Below, piece by piece: positions 27,725-36,416 of a stretch of 64,000 bases of DNA. The notes under the pieces are model-generated. The model did not search any database. It was given only the letters and a program-made list of their open reading frames with translations, and was not told the origin of the DNA. Both the position numbers and the translations under genes were made by a program. Origin of the DNA: CAZART01 sp964487555 (GTDB lineage: Bacteria; Bacteroidota; Rhodothermia; Rhodothermales; VXPQ01); the NCBI GenBank assembly GCA_964487555.1, contig CAZART010000003.1:1-64000 (forward strand), given 5' to 3'. Within the stretch, counting starts at the first letter, position 1. Every line of letters begins with the position of its first letter.

Positions 27725-27949
27725 ATGAAAGCCTTCTTCTTCATCTCGTTCGTGCTCTTTGTCGTCTTTGGTACCGTCGGCGTGCAAGCGCAAGACGACA
27801 CGACCTTCGCACTTCCCGAACTCCGCAAGCAGCTTCTTGAAATGGGCGAACGTGATCAGCAAAGCGAACTCGGCCTCCCACCCCTCGAGACCTACGTAGA
27901 GATGTTGAGAAAGGCTTATCTTGGCACATCTTCAGAAGACGGCCGATAA
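27725..27949 (+). CDS. Small exported protein, similar to the start of DUF6624 proteins
   Basis: The product has 74 residues: signal peptide MKAFFFISFVLFVVFGTVGVQAQ, then ELRKQLLEMGERDQQSELG. The latter resembles the N-terminal helix of DUF6624-type proteins (LxxELLxMxxxDQ), which are normally longer. It is thus either a short independent secreted peptide or a truncated family member. ATG 27725 is selected since the signal peptide begins there. Confidence 0.5.
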   Translation: MKAFFFISFVLFVVFGTVGVQAQDDTTFALPELRKQLLEMGERDQQSELGLPPLETYVEMLRKAYLGTSSEDGR

Positions 27950-28000
27950 CTTCTTGAAAGGCGCCTAAGGACTACCGCCTTCCGTCCCGTTCAGACTTCT

Positions 28001-28927
28001 ATGACCGATCCAGCGTCGCCGAACCGATACACCCGTCGCGTGCTGATGAAATCCGGCGCGTTGGCCGCAGCCATGGGCCCGCTTGCCGCGGCGGGCGCGC
28101 CGGGCTACTCCCGCACGGACGCGCCGAAAAACCCGAGGGATGCGGCCACGAAGAACATGCACCTCTCGCTGGCGGCGTATTCCCTGCGCGATGCGCTCAC
28201 CAGCGGCGAGATGGACCTGTTCGACTTCGTCGATTGGTGCGCGGAGCTCGGTCTTCCCGGCACGGAGCTGACCTCGTACTACTTCGCAGAAGGATTCGAC
28301 GATACCTATCTTCACGAGTTGAAGCGGCGCGCCTTCGCGAACGGCGTAACGATAAGCGGCACCGCCGTCCGCAATGAATTCTGCCGGCCGGCCGGCTCCG
28401 AGCGACAGGAGAGCGTCAACCACGTCAAACGCTGGATCGACCACGCCACCGCATTCTACGCACCGCACATCCGTATTTTCGCGGGCGACTTGCCCGAGGG
28501 CGTCGATAAACAAACCGGCATCCAGTGGGTGGCGGATGCCATTCTGCAGACGCTGGAGCACGCCGCCGAACGCGGCGTCGTTCTCGGGCTCGAGAATCAC
28601 GGCGGCATCACGGCCCGGGCCGAAGACCACCTCGCGATCGTCGAGAAGGTGGGCGACCATCCGTGGTTCGGCGTCAACCTCGACACCGGAAACTATCGGA
28701 CAAACGCCTACGAAGAGCTGGCCATGGCTGCACCCTACGCCGTGAACGTGCAGGTGAAGATCGACGTGTACCGCAATGACGGGACGGTTGCACCAACGGA
28801 TCTTAAGCGCGTCCGAGATATCTTGGTTGAAGCGGATTATAGGGGCTGGGTAACCCTCGAGCACGAAGCCGAGCATCCGCGCGAGAAGATTCCGGAGTTT
28901 CTCGCGCGCATGAGAAACCTGTTTTAG
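28001..28927 (+). CDS. Tat-exported sugar phosphate isomerase/epimerase-like TIM barrel protein
   Basis: The protein has 308 residues. A twin-arginine-like signal (YTRRVLMKSGALAAAMGPLA) is followed by a xylose isomerase-like TIM barrel beginning LSLAAYSLRDALTSGEMDL. Possible metal ligands are Glu in GLENHGGITA, Asp in FGVNLDTGNYRTN, His/Lys in VNVQVKIDVY and Glu in WVTLEHEAEHP. Proteins of this kind epimerise or isomerise sugars, or act in 3-keto-glycoside metabolism; the substrate is not evident. It stands between the small exported gene and an acyl-CoA dehydrogenase. Confidence 0.87.
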   Translation: MTDPASPNRYTRRVLMKSGALAAAMGPLAAAGAPGYSRTDAPKNPRDAATKNMHLSLAAYSLRDALTSGEMDLFDFVDWCAELGLPGTELTSYYFAEGFDDTYLHELKRRAFANGVTISGTAVRNEFCRPAGSERQESVNHVKRWIDHATAFYAPHIRIFAGDLPEGVDKQTGIQWVADAILQTLEHAAERGVVLGLENHGGITARAEDHLAIVEKVGDHPWFGVNLDTGNYRTNAYEELAMAAPYAVNVQVKIDVYRNDGTVAPTDLKRVRDILVEADYRGWVTLEHEAEHPREKIPEFLARMRNLF

Positions 28928-29010
28928 CCCCTGCTGCGAAGAGTTCTCTGCAGGATTATATTCGAGTTTTCATCACAACCAAACCTATCTGAACCTTCTC
29001 CAGCCGATCT

Positions 29011-30549
29011 ATGAGCTCTTCATCCGTACCGTTTTCCGGCCGTTCCAGGCCCGCGTTCGATTCGTTCCTGGAGGATTACCGCGCGCGGCTTCACCACGCG
29101 TTCCACGTACGGGCGGATATCGACGAGCTTTCGACCAAACGAGGGCTTCCGCCACACGTCATGCGTGAGATCCGCAGCGGCGATCCCCTCTCCGTCTATA
29201 TCCCGGAGGAATTCGGGGGCCGCGGCGGGCACATCCACGAGGGGCTGGCCGTCCTCGCGGCTTCCTCGTACGAATCGTTGGCGCTCTCCCTCACTTTCGG
29301 CATCAACTGGGCGCTTTTTCTGCAGCCGGTCGCCAAGTATGGACAGGAGTCCGTCAAAGCCCCCATTTTTCGCAAGTTCTTGCGGGACAAGAACATGGGC
29401 GGGCTGATGATTACCGAGCCGGACTACGGATCCGACGCCCTCAGCATGCAGACGGCCTACGAAGAGCATGAGGACCACTATCGCATCCAGGGAATCAAGC
29501 ACTGGGGCGGCCTCACCGGATGGGCGGATTTCTGGCTCCTCACGGCCCGCCGTCAAAGCGACGACGGCCTACAGCGCGACATCGACTTCTTCATTTGCGA
29601 CGTCAATTCTCCGGGACAGCACATCGAGATCGAGGAGGTCTTCGAAAACCTCGGCCTCTACATGATTCCGTACGGGCGCAACCGGATCGACGTGAAAGTC
29701 CCGAAAGAGCAGCGCCTCGAGCCGAAGCGGAACGGCATCATGATGATGCTCGACCTCCTGCACCGCAGCCGGATGCAGTTCCCCGGCATGGGAATGGGCT
29801 TCCTGCAACGCATCCTCGACGAGGCGCTCGCGCACTGCAAGCAGCGGTTCGTCGGCGGCGCGAGCCTGTTCACCTACGATCAGGTGCAGCAGCGGCTGGC
29901 CCGTCTGCAGGCCGCCTTCACGACGTGCTCGGCCATGTGCGCCTACAGCAGTGACAACGCGCACGTCGAGAACGACCTGTCCCGACGGGGCCTCGAGGCC
30001 AACGCCATCAAAACCGTCGTCACCGACCTGATGCAGGACGCCTCACAGTCGCTCCTGCAACTCTTCGGCGCGAAAGGGTACCGCCTCGATAATATCGCAG
30101 GCCGCGCGATCGTAGATAGCCGTCCCTTCCAGATTTTCGAAGGCTCCAACGACATCCTCTATCAGCAGATCACGGAAGCCGTCCTGAAACAGATGCGGCG
30201 CACCAAAGAGACCAATCTGCTAAACTTCCTATCGACCTTCGAGCTCACCGGGCGCGCCTCCGACTATTTCAAGGACATCCTGAGCTTTGAAATTGATTTC
30301 TCGCTTCCCCAGCGCAAGCTCGTCGAGCTCGGCCGCGCTCTCGGCCGCATCATCTCGATGCAGTTCGTGCTCGAGCTCGGCGACCGCGGTTTCCGCCAGG
30401 ATCTCGTAGATGGCGCCATCAAGGTCCTCCATCAAGACGTCGCCGGACTTCTCAGCACATACCGCGACGCCCACACCGCCGACGTCGTGGACGATTACGA
30501 GGAAGACAGCTCCTGGCTGCACGTCGTGACGGCGTCAACCGTGAGCTGA
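29011..30549 (+). CDS. Acyl-CoA dehydrogenase family flavoprotein
   Basis: The protein has 512 residues and is cytoplasmic. FAD and substrate region motifs are visible: GLMITEPDYGSDALSMQT, KHWGGLTGWADFWLLTAR, and near the C-terminal domain QLFGAKGYRLDNIAGRAIVD and IFEGSNDILYQQI. It should dehydrogenate an acyl-CoA at the alpha-beta position, passing electrons to ETF. At ~510 residues it is longer than classical 380-residue members, with a C-terminal extension like other long acyl-CoA dehydrogenases. It appears monocistronic and converges on the DUF4340 gene. Confidence 0.9.
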   Translation: MSSSSVPFSGRSRPAFDSFLEDYRARLHHAFHVRADIDELSTKRGLPPHVMREIRSGDPLSVYIPEEFGGRGGHIHEGLAVLAASSYESLALSLTFGINWALFLQPVAKYGQESVKAPIFRKFLRDKNMGGLMITEPDYGSDALSMQTAYEEHEDHYRIQGIKHWGGLTGWADFWLLTARRQSDDGLQRDIDFFICDVNSPGQHIEIEEVFENLGLYMIPYGRNRIDVKVPKEQRLEPKRNGIMMMLDLLHRSRMQFPGMGMGFLQRILDEALAHCKQRFVGGASLFTYDQVQQRLARLQAAFTTCSAMCAYSSDNAHVENDLSRRGLEANAIKTVVTDLMQDASQSLLQLFGAKGYRLDNIAGRAIVDSRPFQIFEGSNDILYQQITEAVLKQMRRTKETNLLNFLSTFELTGRASDYFKDILSFEIDFSLPQRKLVELGRALGRIISMQFVLELGDRGFRQDLVDGAIKVLHQDVAGLLSTYRDAHTADVVDDYEEDSSWLHVVTASTVS

Positions 30550-30664
30550 GCAGATATAGCCGGCCGGCCGCTGAATTCGGCGATGTCCCACGGTATAACC
30601 GCGTAATCCTGTCACGATCACACGGCCGTTGCGTAATCGAGAGCTTGCCGGGAAGGCATCGGGT

Positions 30665-31549
30665 TTACCTGCTTTCGAAAGAGGACGCCTCCGGAGCGAT
30701 CTGCGACAACCGGAAGGAGCGCAGCCTGAAGACCGTCTCCCCGCCGTCGACCAGGACCGCGTAGTCGTCCTCCGCCGGCGTAAGCTCGAGACGCCGCTCG
30801 GCTCCTGAGCTCAACCCAAACCGAATAGTGGTCGACGAATCGCTCGGCATCGGCGCCTGGTCGACGAACCCGTCGGCGAGCATCGGATGAAAACGGTCCA
30901 GGTACCGCTGCATTGCGGCGGAGTCAGCCTGCATCGGCTCACCGGCATTCGTCAACGTCCATAGGTCCGTTCGCCGCTCCAGCTCTACGGACCGATCCGG
31001 TCCTACGATCGACACCTTCGTGATCTGATCCGGCGAAAGGTCGATGATCGTCTTGTCTCTCCAGTCGTCGACCGAATCGGGCACGCGCAGCCTTTGGCCG
31101 GACCGGTACACGGCCGCGTCGCCGCCGAGCCGCACGTAGTTCGATCCGGCGTTCGGATTCCCGATCACAATCACGCGGCTGCCGCCCTCCCAGGCCACGG
31201 TGAGCTCCGTCGCCGCCGAATCCACGCCGTAGCGGCCATGGCGTTCAGGATGGGTCGACACGACATTCCGAAACTCCAGCGCCGAGAGATCATCAAGAAC
31301 TTGAGCGACGGTAGATGAATCCGCGGCGGCGTCGAGGGGACGCGTGAGGAACCAGGTCCCGTTCCGCTTTTCAATCGCGACGTCGAGGTCGGCGCCGGAC
31401 GCTTCAATAGACGTCACCGCCTCCGTCGGGATCTCGACGTGCGGTACGTCCAACGTCGAAAATTCTCCGTCGAACACGCCGGTAAAGTAGGCGATGACGA
31501 GGAGGAGCACGAGGGCTCCGCCGAGCCAGATGAGCTGTCGCTGTTTCAT
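30665..31549 (-). CDS. DUF4340 membrane-anchored protein
   Basis: The protein has 294 residues from ATG 31549, with one N-terminal transmembrane segment (IWLGGALVLLLVIAYFTGVF). The body shows repeats typical of DUF4340: VTSIEASGADLDVAIEKRNGTWFLTRP, and a second similar unit ITKVSIVGPDRSVELERRTDLWTL. This family regularly follows GldG-like genes, as here with only 29 bases between. It probably faces the periplasm and is part of the same ABC complex. The longer reading frame to 31681 overlaps the GldG gene and is not used. Confidence 0.85.
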   Translation of the reverse strand: MKQRQLIWLGGALVLLLVIAYFTGVFDGEFSTLDVPHVEIPTEAVTSIEASGADLDVAIEKRNGTWFLTRPLDAAADSSTVAQVLDDLSALEFRNVVSTHPERHGRYGVDSAATELTVAWEGGSRVIVIGNPNAGSNYVRLGGDAAVYRSGQRLRVPDSVDDWRDKTIIDLSPDQITKVSIVGPDRSVELERRTDLWTLTNAGEPMQADSAAMQRYLDRFHPMLADGFVDQAPMPSDSSTTIRFGLSSGAERRLELTPAEDDYAVLVDGGETVFRLRSFRLSQIAPEASSFESR

Positions 31550-31578
31550 GGCATTCGTTTCCGCGAAATCGGACAGGC

Positions 31579-33093
31579 CTACACGAGGACGACCTCGCGG
31601 CGCTTCCTGCGTCGCCACCGTGAGAGCCCGATCAAGAGCACGAGGAGGACGGGCCCGAGCAGATTGCCGTACTTGATCCACGGGCGCGTGCTTTCCGATA
31701 CGTCGGGCAGCTGCCGCGGCTCTACATCCTTCGCGCGAATGGTGAGCAGCGCGTCGTCCTGCGCCAACCAGTCCACGGCGTTCAGACCGAATTCGATGTT
31801 GCCGGGCACCTCCCCGAGAATCGACTCGTTCAGGAGGTCGCCGTCACCGACGAGAACCATGCGCGTCGGCGTGCTCGTTCTTCCCGGGGCGTATGCACTG
31901 GGGAACGTCCCCCGGTAGGCCGCAGCGAGGACGAACGGTCCGCCCGAGAGACGCGCCTGCTGCTCGATGGGCTGAATCATAAAGAAGTCCCGCTGCGTGT
32001 CGCTCCGCGGCGAGGACAAGACCAGCGGCTCGTATACGACGCCGTCCGGAACGGCAACGGACGTGTCGACGGTGCTCACGAAGTAGAACAACATCTGGCG
32101 AAGCCGGCTTACCATGATATGGTCCGGATGGAAGCGACTCGCAACAGGCAGGAACGCATAGCGAATCTGCTGAGCCAGATTGAAGAAACCCTCCCGGCGC
32201 TGCACCGTCACCGTGGAGCTTTGTTCATCCATCACGAGGTCGGCGTTCAGACCGGCACCGTAGGCCTCGAGGAGGGGCTCCAGGCCGACGTACATTTCGC
32301 GCGCCTGGCCCGTCTGCAGATTAGCGTCGACGCGATTCAGCAGGAAGGCCACACGGCCGCCGCTCATCACGTAATCGTCCAGCGCGCGGAGAGCGCCGTC
32401 GCTGAGCGTGTCGGAGGGAGCAATCACCATCAGCACGTCGGGCTCGAGGCTTAACGTGGAATCCTCCACCGTAACGGGGCTGACCTCGTAATTCCTGCGC
32501 AGCTCCCCGGTGAAGATTTGCAGATCCTGGAAGATGTTCGGCTCGCCGTGGCCACTCAAGAATCCGACCGTGGGCAGCTCGTCACGCGTCAGCCGCCGAA
32601 TCGCGCTCGTGACGTCATATTCGAGGGTCGACAGATCCTCGATCACCGGAATCGACTCGCTCTCGCCGCCATATTCTATGGCGAGCCCCATATAGGCATT
32701 CTTCAGCTGCACGTTGTCCTCCTCGACAACCTGGATCTGCACCGGCGCAACGTTCAGGCGGACGGTCTCCTGCCGCAGCGCTTCGTCGGATCCGGGATCC
32801 ACGAAGCGATACTGGATGGCGTCGCCGCCGTACGCCCGGTAATCATCGAGCTTATCCTTCAAAAATCGACGGTTAGCGCTGTACGGCGCCGGCAGATCTT
32901 CGGTGAAATACGCCGTGATCGTGACCGGATCTTCGAGGCCCCGCACGATCTCGATAGATGCATCCGACAGCGAATACACGTTGTCGTCCGTCAGGTCCAC
33001 GCGAAAGAAGAGGTTGAGGCCGATCAGGTTGATCACGACGAGGATCAACCCGATTATCATGAGGCCCGCTCTGGTGCTCCAGTCTCGTTTCAT
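31579..33093 (-). CDS. GldG-family ABC transporter auxiliary protein
   Basis: The protein has 504 residues. A TM segment near the N-terminus (LMIIGLILVVINLIGLNLFF) and one near the C-terminus (GPVLLVLLIGLSRW) flank a periplasmic body. VDLTDDNVYSLSDAS, TITAYFTEDLPAPY and PTVGFLSGHGEPN are hallmarks of the GldG/ABC_transp_aux family. In gliding Bacteroidota GldA, GldF and GldG form an ABC transporter needed for motility; in non-gliders related operons exist with uncertain roles. It is three bases downstream of the permease gene. Confidence 0.9.
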   Translation of the reverse strand: MKRDWSTRAGLMIIGLILVVINLIGLNLFFRVDLTDDNVYSLSDASIEIVRGLEDPVTITAYFTEDLPAPYSANRRFLKDKLDDYRAYGGDAIQYRFVDPGSDEALRQETVRLNVAPVQIQVVEEDNVQLKNAYMGLAIEYGGESESIPVIEDLSTLEYDVTSAIRRLTRDELPTVGFLSGHGEPNIFQDLQIFTGELRRNYEVSPVTVEDSTLSLEPDVLMVIAPSDTLSDGALRALDDYVMSGGRVAFLLNRVDANLQTGQAREMYVGLEPLLEAYGAGLNADLVMDEQSSTVTVQRREGFFNLAQQIRYAFLPVASRFHPDHIMVSRLRQMLFYFVSTVDTSVAVPDGVVYEPLVLSSPRSDTQRDFFMIQPIEQQARLSGGPFVLAAAYRGTFPSAYAPGRTSTPTRMVLVGDGDLLNESILGEVPGNIEFGLNAVDWLAQDDALLTIRAKDVEPRQLPDVSESTRPWIKYGNLLGPVLLVLLIGLSRWRRRKRREVVLV

Positions 33094-33096
33094 CGC

Positions 33097-33804
33097 TCAC
33101 TCCGGCCTCCTTGCCAGCGTGTAGGCCGTACAGATCGCCGCGAAAAGGCTCATCGAGATGTAGTAGAGGACGTCCCGCGAATCGATGACGCCGCGCATCA
33201 AATTCCGGTAGTGGTACTCGATGCCGAGGTACTGAAGCACGCGCCCTAGCCCGCCGGGGACGACCTGCGTCACTTTGTCGAACAGGAACAGGACGAAGAT
33301 GATGGCGAAACCCAGAATGAAGGCGACAATCTGATTGCGGGTGAGGCTCGAGGCAAAGATCCCGATCGCACCGGCCGTCACACCATAGAGGAAAATGCCG
33401 ACGTACCCTCCCACCGTCGCTCCGAAGTCGAGATCGCCCATAACCGCAATGGTTATTGCATAGAACACCGTAAGCGCGATCGCCGAGAGCAGGATCAGGC
33501 TTACGGCGATGAGCTTGCCGGCGATGACCTCGCGGTCGCGAACGGGCATCGTGAGGAGCAGCTCCAGCGTGCCCGACCGCCGTTCCTCGGCGAACGTCGA
33601 CATCGTGAGCGCGGGGATGAAGAAGAGGAAGATGAACGGCACGACGTCGAACACGGTGCGCAGCGATGCCACGTTTTCCAGAAAAAGGCTCGTGCTGAAG
33701 AACCAGCCCGTGATGAGCAGAAAAACCGTCAATACGACGTACGCGATCGGGCTGTCAAAGTAGGCCCGAAGCTCCCGTTTCGCCAGTGTCCACGTTGCGT
33801 GCAT
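33097..33804 (-). CDS. ABC-2 type permease (GldF-like)
   Basis: The protein has about 235 residues and six hydrophobic segments (for example AYVVLTVFLLITGWFF, VVPFIFLFFIPALTMSTF, IVAFILGFAIIFVLFLF). FFIPALTMSTFAEERRSGTLELLLTMPVRDREVIAGK is split over the loops and matches the conserved cytoplasmic loop of GldF/ABC-2 permeases. It forms the membrane channel partner of the ATPase encoded 20 bases upstream. A TTG at 33813 would add three residues; ATG 33804 is preferred, but no clear ribosome site decides. Confidence 0.88.
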   Translation of the reverse strand: MHATWTLAKRELRAYFDSPIAYVVLTVFLLITGWFFSTSLFLENVASLRTVFDVVPFIFLFFIPALTMSTFAEERRSGTLELLLTMPVRDREVIAGKLIAVSLILLSAIALTVFYAITIAVMGDLDFGATVGGYVGIFLYGVTAGAIGIFASSLTRNQIVAFILGFAIIFVLFLFDKVTQVVPGGLGRVLQYLGIEYHYRNLMRGVIDSRDVLYYISMSLFAAICTAYTLARRPE

Positions 33805-33824
33805 GGTCGTCAATGCGTGATGAG

Positions 33825-34814
33825 CTAGGCGTTCGCAGCCGGCCAGACCGCCTGTGCCGTCGGCATGGATTCCGCAGACGACGAGGAGGTAAGCTGTCGG
33901 AAAACGTCTTCAAGGTTCACTTGCTCTCTGTGGAGCTCGGTAAGCGTCCAGCCGTTGTCGACGGCGAGCCGAAACAGTGCCGGACGAAGATCGTCCGCCT
34001 CTTCACTCACGAGGGTATAAACCGACCCGTCCTCTTCGTACGTGCTGTCGACGATGCGCGCACGGCCCCATGCCTCGATCGCGGCGTGCACCGGCCGTGC
34101 CTCCCCGTTCGCATGCTGCACGCCGATCAGGATCCGTTGTCCGCCCGAGAAGCTTTCTTGCAGATCCCTCGGGGTGCCGTCCGCCACGAGGCGCCCTTTG
34201 TGGATGATCAGAACCCGGTCGCACGACGCCTGAACTTCCGGTAGGATGTGGGTCGAAAGGATGACCGTCTTCCGGCGGCCGATGGCCTTGATGAGTTCGC
34301 GAATCTCGACGATCTGATTCGGATCGAGCCCGGTTGTCGGCTCGTCGAGGATGAGGATGGGCGGATCGTGAATCAACGCCTGCGCGAGGCCGACGCGTTG
34401 GCGGTAGCCCTTCGAGAGGGCCTCAATTTTTTTGCCGAGTACGTCCCTGATGCCGCAGACGTCCGCCATCTCCCTGAGGCGCCGCATGCGTCTCTCGCGC
34501 GGCACGTCACGCATCGCCGCCACGAACATGAGATAGTCGTACGTGACCATGTCGTGGTAGAGCGGCGTATGTTCAGGCAGATAGCCGATGAGCTTCCGAA
34601 TCGCGAGCGTGTCTCCACGGACGTCGTGGCCGTCCACGTAGACGGTGCCGCTCGTCGGCGGGAGATAGCACGTGACCACCTTCATCGTGGTCGTCTTCCC
34701 CGCACCGTTCGGGCCGAGAAATCCGAGCACCTCGCCGGGGCGGACCTCGAAAGAAATGTCGTCGACGGCCTTTTCAGCGCCGTACGTCTTCGTGAGACCG
34801 CGAACTTCGATCAT
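33825..34814 (-). CDS. ABC transporter ATP-binding protein (GldA-like)
   Basis: The protein has 329 residues. All ABC motifs are intact: Walker A GPNGAGKTTT, Q-loop region, signature LSKGYRQRVGLAQAL, Walker B ILILDEPTTGLD and H-loop STHILPEV. The C-terminal ~100 residues, including HREQVNLEDVFRQL, are typical of the GldA/CcmA-type group that works with ABC-2 permeases. It is the first gene of the four-gene operon running to 30665. Its upstream region carries a palindrome (34849-34879) that may control expression. Confidence 0.92.
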   Translation of the reverse strand: MIEVRGLTKTYGAEKAVDDISFEVRPGEVLGFLGPNGAGKTTTMKVVTCYLPPTSGTVYVDGHDVRGDTLAIRKLIGYLPEHTPLYHDMVTYDYLMFVAAMRDVPRERRMRRLREMADVCGIRDVLGKKIEALSKGYRQRVGLAQALIHDPPILILDEPTTGLDPNQIVEIRELIKAIGRRKTVILSTHILPEVQASCDRVLIIHKGRLVADGTPRDLQESFSGGQRILIGVQHANGEARPVHAAIEAWGRARIVDSTYEEDGSVYTLVSEEADDLRPALFRLAVDNGWTLTELHREQVNLEDVFRQLTSSSSAESMPTAQAVWPAANA

Positions 34815-34848
34815 CGAAAATCCGGATCCTGTGGTGGGAAATTGGGGT

Positions 34849-34879
34849 GCGCGCGCTAGGAGGCTAATTTGGCGCGCGC
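34849..34879. promoter_or_regulatory. Inverted repeat upstream of the ABC operon
   Basis: Two perfect 8-base arms GCGCGCGC (34849-34856 and 34872-34879) flank a 15-base centre that contains AGGAGGC. The element lies 35-65 bases before the ATPase start codon, so in the leader or promoter. It could be an operator or an RNA hairpin. The arms are low-complexity, so chance is possible. Confidence 0.35.
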
Positions 34880-34992
34880 GTAATCACGGAATCATCCGCG
34901 AGACTTTCTTTAAAGATAAAAAGAAAACGACATCGTCGCGATCGAGCGTCAGAATGGCCGGGTGGCCCGGCTCTATCTCAGGCTGACTTTAC

Positions 34993-35104
34993 CGCAGACC
35001 GACTCCATCGCAGGCCGAGTCCATCGCGGGCCGAGTCCATCGCAGGCCGAATCTATCGCAGGCCGAATCTATCGCAGGCCGAATCTATCGCAGAGAGACT
35101 CCAT
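34993..35104. repeat. Tandem array of seven 16-bp units
   Basis: Seven imperfect copies of CGCAGGCCGAATCTAT run head to tail; copies 4-6 (35041-35088) are identical, and the outer copies differ at two to five positions (for example CGCAGACCGACTCCAT first, CGCAGAGAGACTCCAT last). The array ends 12 bases before the stop of the sugar isomerase gene (minus strand) and so may lie in its 3' UTR. The rest of 34815-35116 has no gene. Confidence 0.92.
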
Positions 35105-35116
35105 CGGAGGCTCACG

Positions 35117-35926
35117 CTAACTCAGTTCGTCTGCCAGCATATCCCGCATGTACACGTTGAGCTCCCACGCATCTCGTACGGGCTCGTTCGTGAATGGCTG
35201 TGTGTGCATGTAGTTCGGCGGACCAAACTCGGGCGCGATCGTGAGCACCTCGCTGCCGGCCTTGCGATGCCTCTCGACGATGCGCCGCCATAGCGAGAGG
35301 TGACGATCAACGTGCCCCTTCCACTCCGGTGCACGCGGATCCGGTATCTGCGGGCCTTCCTCGTAGCCGACACGTGCGTGGATGTGATCGCTTCTCCGGA
35401 TCGAGAGCTCGAGCGTATCTTCCTGATCTTCCAGATTGGATTCGTGCACGACCATCCAGTGGGAGAAATCCGCCGTCAGGCGGAGGGCCGGGATCTCCTC
35501 AAGATAGCGACGGGTCTCGGTCGCCGCGAACGTCGGACGTCCCCGGTGCGTCTCGGCCGTCACCGGAATCCCGGACTCACGGCCGAGTGCGATCATTCGT
35601 CCGAAGATCCGCGCGTTGTCCTTGAACGAAAATACATCCCTTCCCGCATGATGGTTGATCCGGATCGGTGCGCAGTCGACGGCGAAGGCGAACTGCTCTT
35701 CTAGACTCCGGATGTGTTCGTCGGGCGTGTCGCCCTGCGTGAGGATCTGCCCGACGAGATCCAACCCCCGCTCGCGATGCTGCGACGCGATCTCATTCGC
35801 AGGCTGCGTTTCGGTCTGTAGAAAGATTTCGGTGGCTCGGAACCCGTCTTCGAGGGCGCGTTCGAGAAACGGCTCGAGTGGCTCTCGCCACATTTCCCAT
35901 TTCGTCTTGACGAAGATGATCTTCAT
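35117..35926 (-). CDS. Sugar phosphate isomerase/epimerase-like TIM barrel protein
   Basis: The protein has 269 residues from ATG 35926, cytoplasmic. The xylose isomerase-like barrel can be followed: TEIFLQTETQP, INHHAGRD, PVTAETHRGRPTFA (Glu), LTADFSHWMV (Asp), DHIHARVGYEEGPQIPDP (His) and TIAPEFGPPNYM (Glu), giving the usual E-D-H-E metal site. The reading frame extends upstream through a 20-bp repeat array, but that part is unlikely to be coding. It stands beside SDR and Gfo/Idh genes, consistent with sugar metabolism. The substrate is unknown. Confidence 0.88.
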   Translation of the reverse strand: MKIIFVKTKWEMWREPLEPFLERALEDGFRATEIFLQTETQPANEIASQHRERGLDLVGQILTQGDTPDEHIRSLEEQFAFAVDCAPIRINHHAGRDVFSFKDNARIFGRMIALGRESGIPVTAETHRGRPTFAATETRRYLEEIPALRLTADFSHWMVVHESNLEDQEDTLELSIRRSDHIHARVGYEEGPQIPDPRAPEWKGHVDRHLSLWRRIVERHRKAGSEVLTIAPEFGPPNYMHTQPFTNEPVRDAWELNVYMRDMLADELS

Positions 35927-35933
35927 TCTGATC

Positions 35934-36013
35934 GTGCCTGGTCCGTGCTGACGGTGCGTAGTCCGTGCTGATGCTGCCTGGTCCGTGCTGATGCTGCCTG
36001 GTCCGTGCAATCG
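35934..36013. repeat. Tandem array of four 20-bp units
   Basis: Four copies of CTGCCTGGTCCGTGCTGATG or close variants run from 35934 to 36013; the two central ones are nearly identical. The array lies directly upstream of the sugar isomerase start (minus strand), where promoter and leader would be expected. It is flanked by no recognisable mobile sequence. Confidence 0.88.
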
Positions 36014-36151
36014 GCAGAAGTTCCTGTAGGAATGCCATCTCGTTGAAGGAACGGAGCGGGGCGACCATCCGCAAGCCGTCCGGGCCGGAACCGGAGCCGT
36101 GTCATCCGTCTTCGAAGTTGTAGACCGGCTGAATCTAAGAGGGCAAACAAC

Positions 36152-36415
36152 ATGATCGATGTCAAGAAAATCGAGGATGGCGCGTTTAGCGTTACGGTTA
36201 CGGATCACGTAGAGACCACACACGAGGTAAGCGTCGACCGCTCGTACTGGGAGGAACTAACCGGCGGAGAGGTATCCATGGAGACGCTGGTGGAACGGTC
36301 GTTCGAATTTTTGCTCGAGCGCGAGCCGAATACGAGCATCCTTCCCTCGTTCAAGCTGTCCACCATCACACGCTACTTCCCCGACTACGAGGATGAGATT
36401 CGGCGGCGCATATGA
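36152..36415 (+). CDS. Small conserved-looking hypothetical protein (87 residues)
   Basis: The product begins MIDVKKIEDGAFSVTVTD and includes YWEELTGGEVSMETLVERSFEFLLEREPN and SFKLSTITRYFPDYEDEI. It is acidic, soluble and has no signal. The composition and even codon use support a real gene; similar small proteins occur widely in bacteria, without known function. Its stop lies one base from the stop of the convergent SDR gene. Confidence 0.75.
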   Translation: MIDVKKIEDGAFSVTVTDHVETTHEVSVDRSYWEELTGGEVSMETLVERSFEFLLEREPNTSILPSFKLSTITRYFPDYEDEIRRRI

Positions 36416-36416
36416 G

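Noticed and set aside
34993..35104. Tandem repeats considered as a CRISPR array
   Set aside because: Units are contiguous with no unique spacers, and no cas genes are near.
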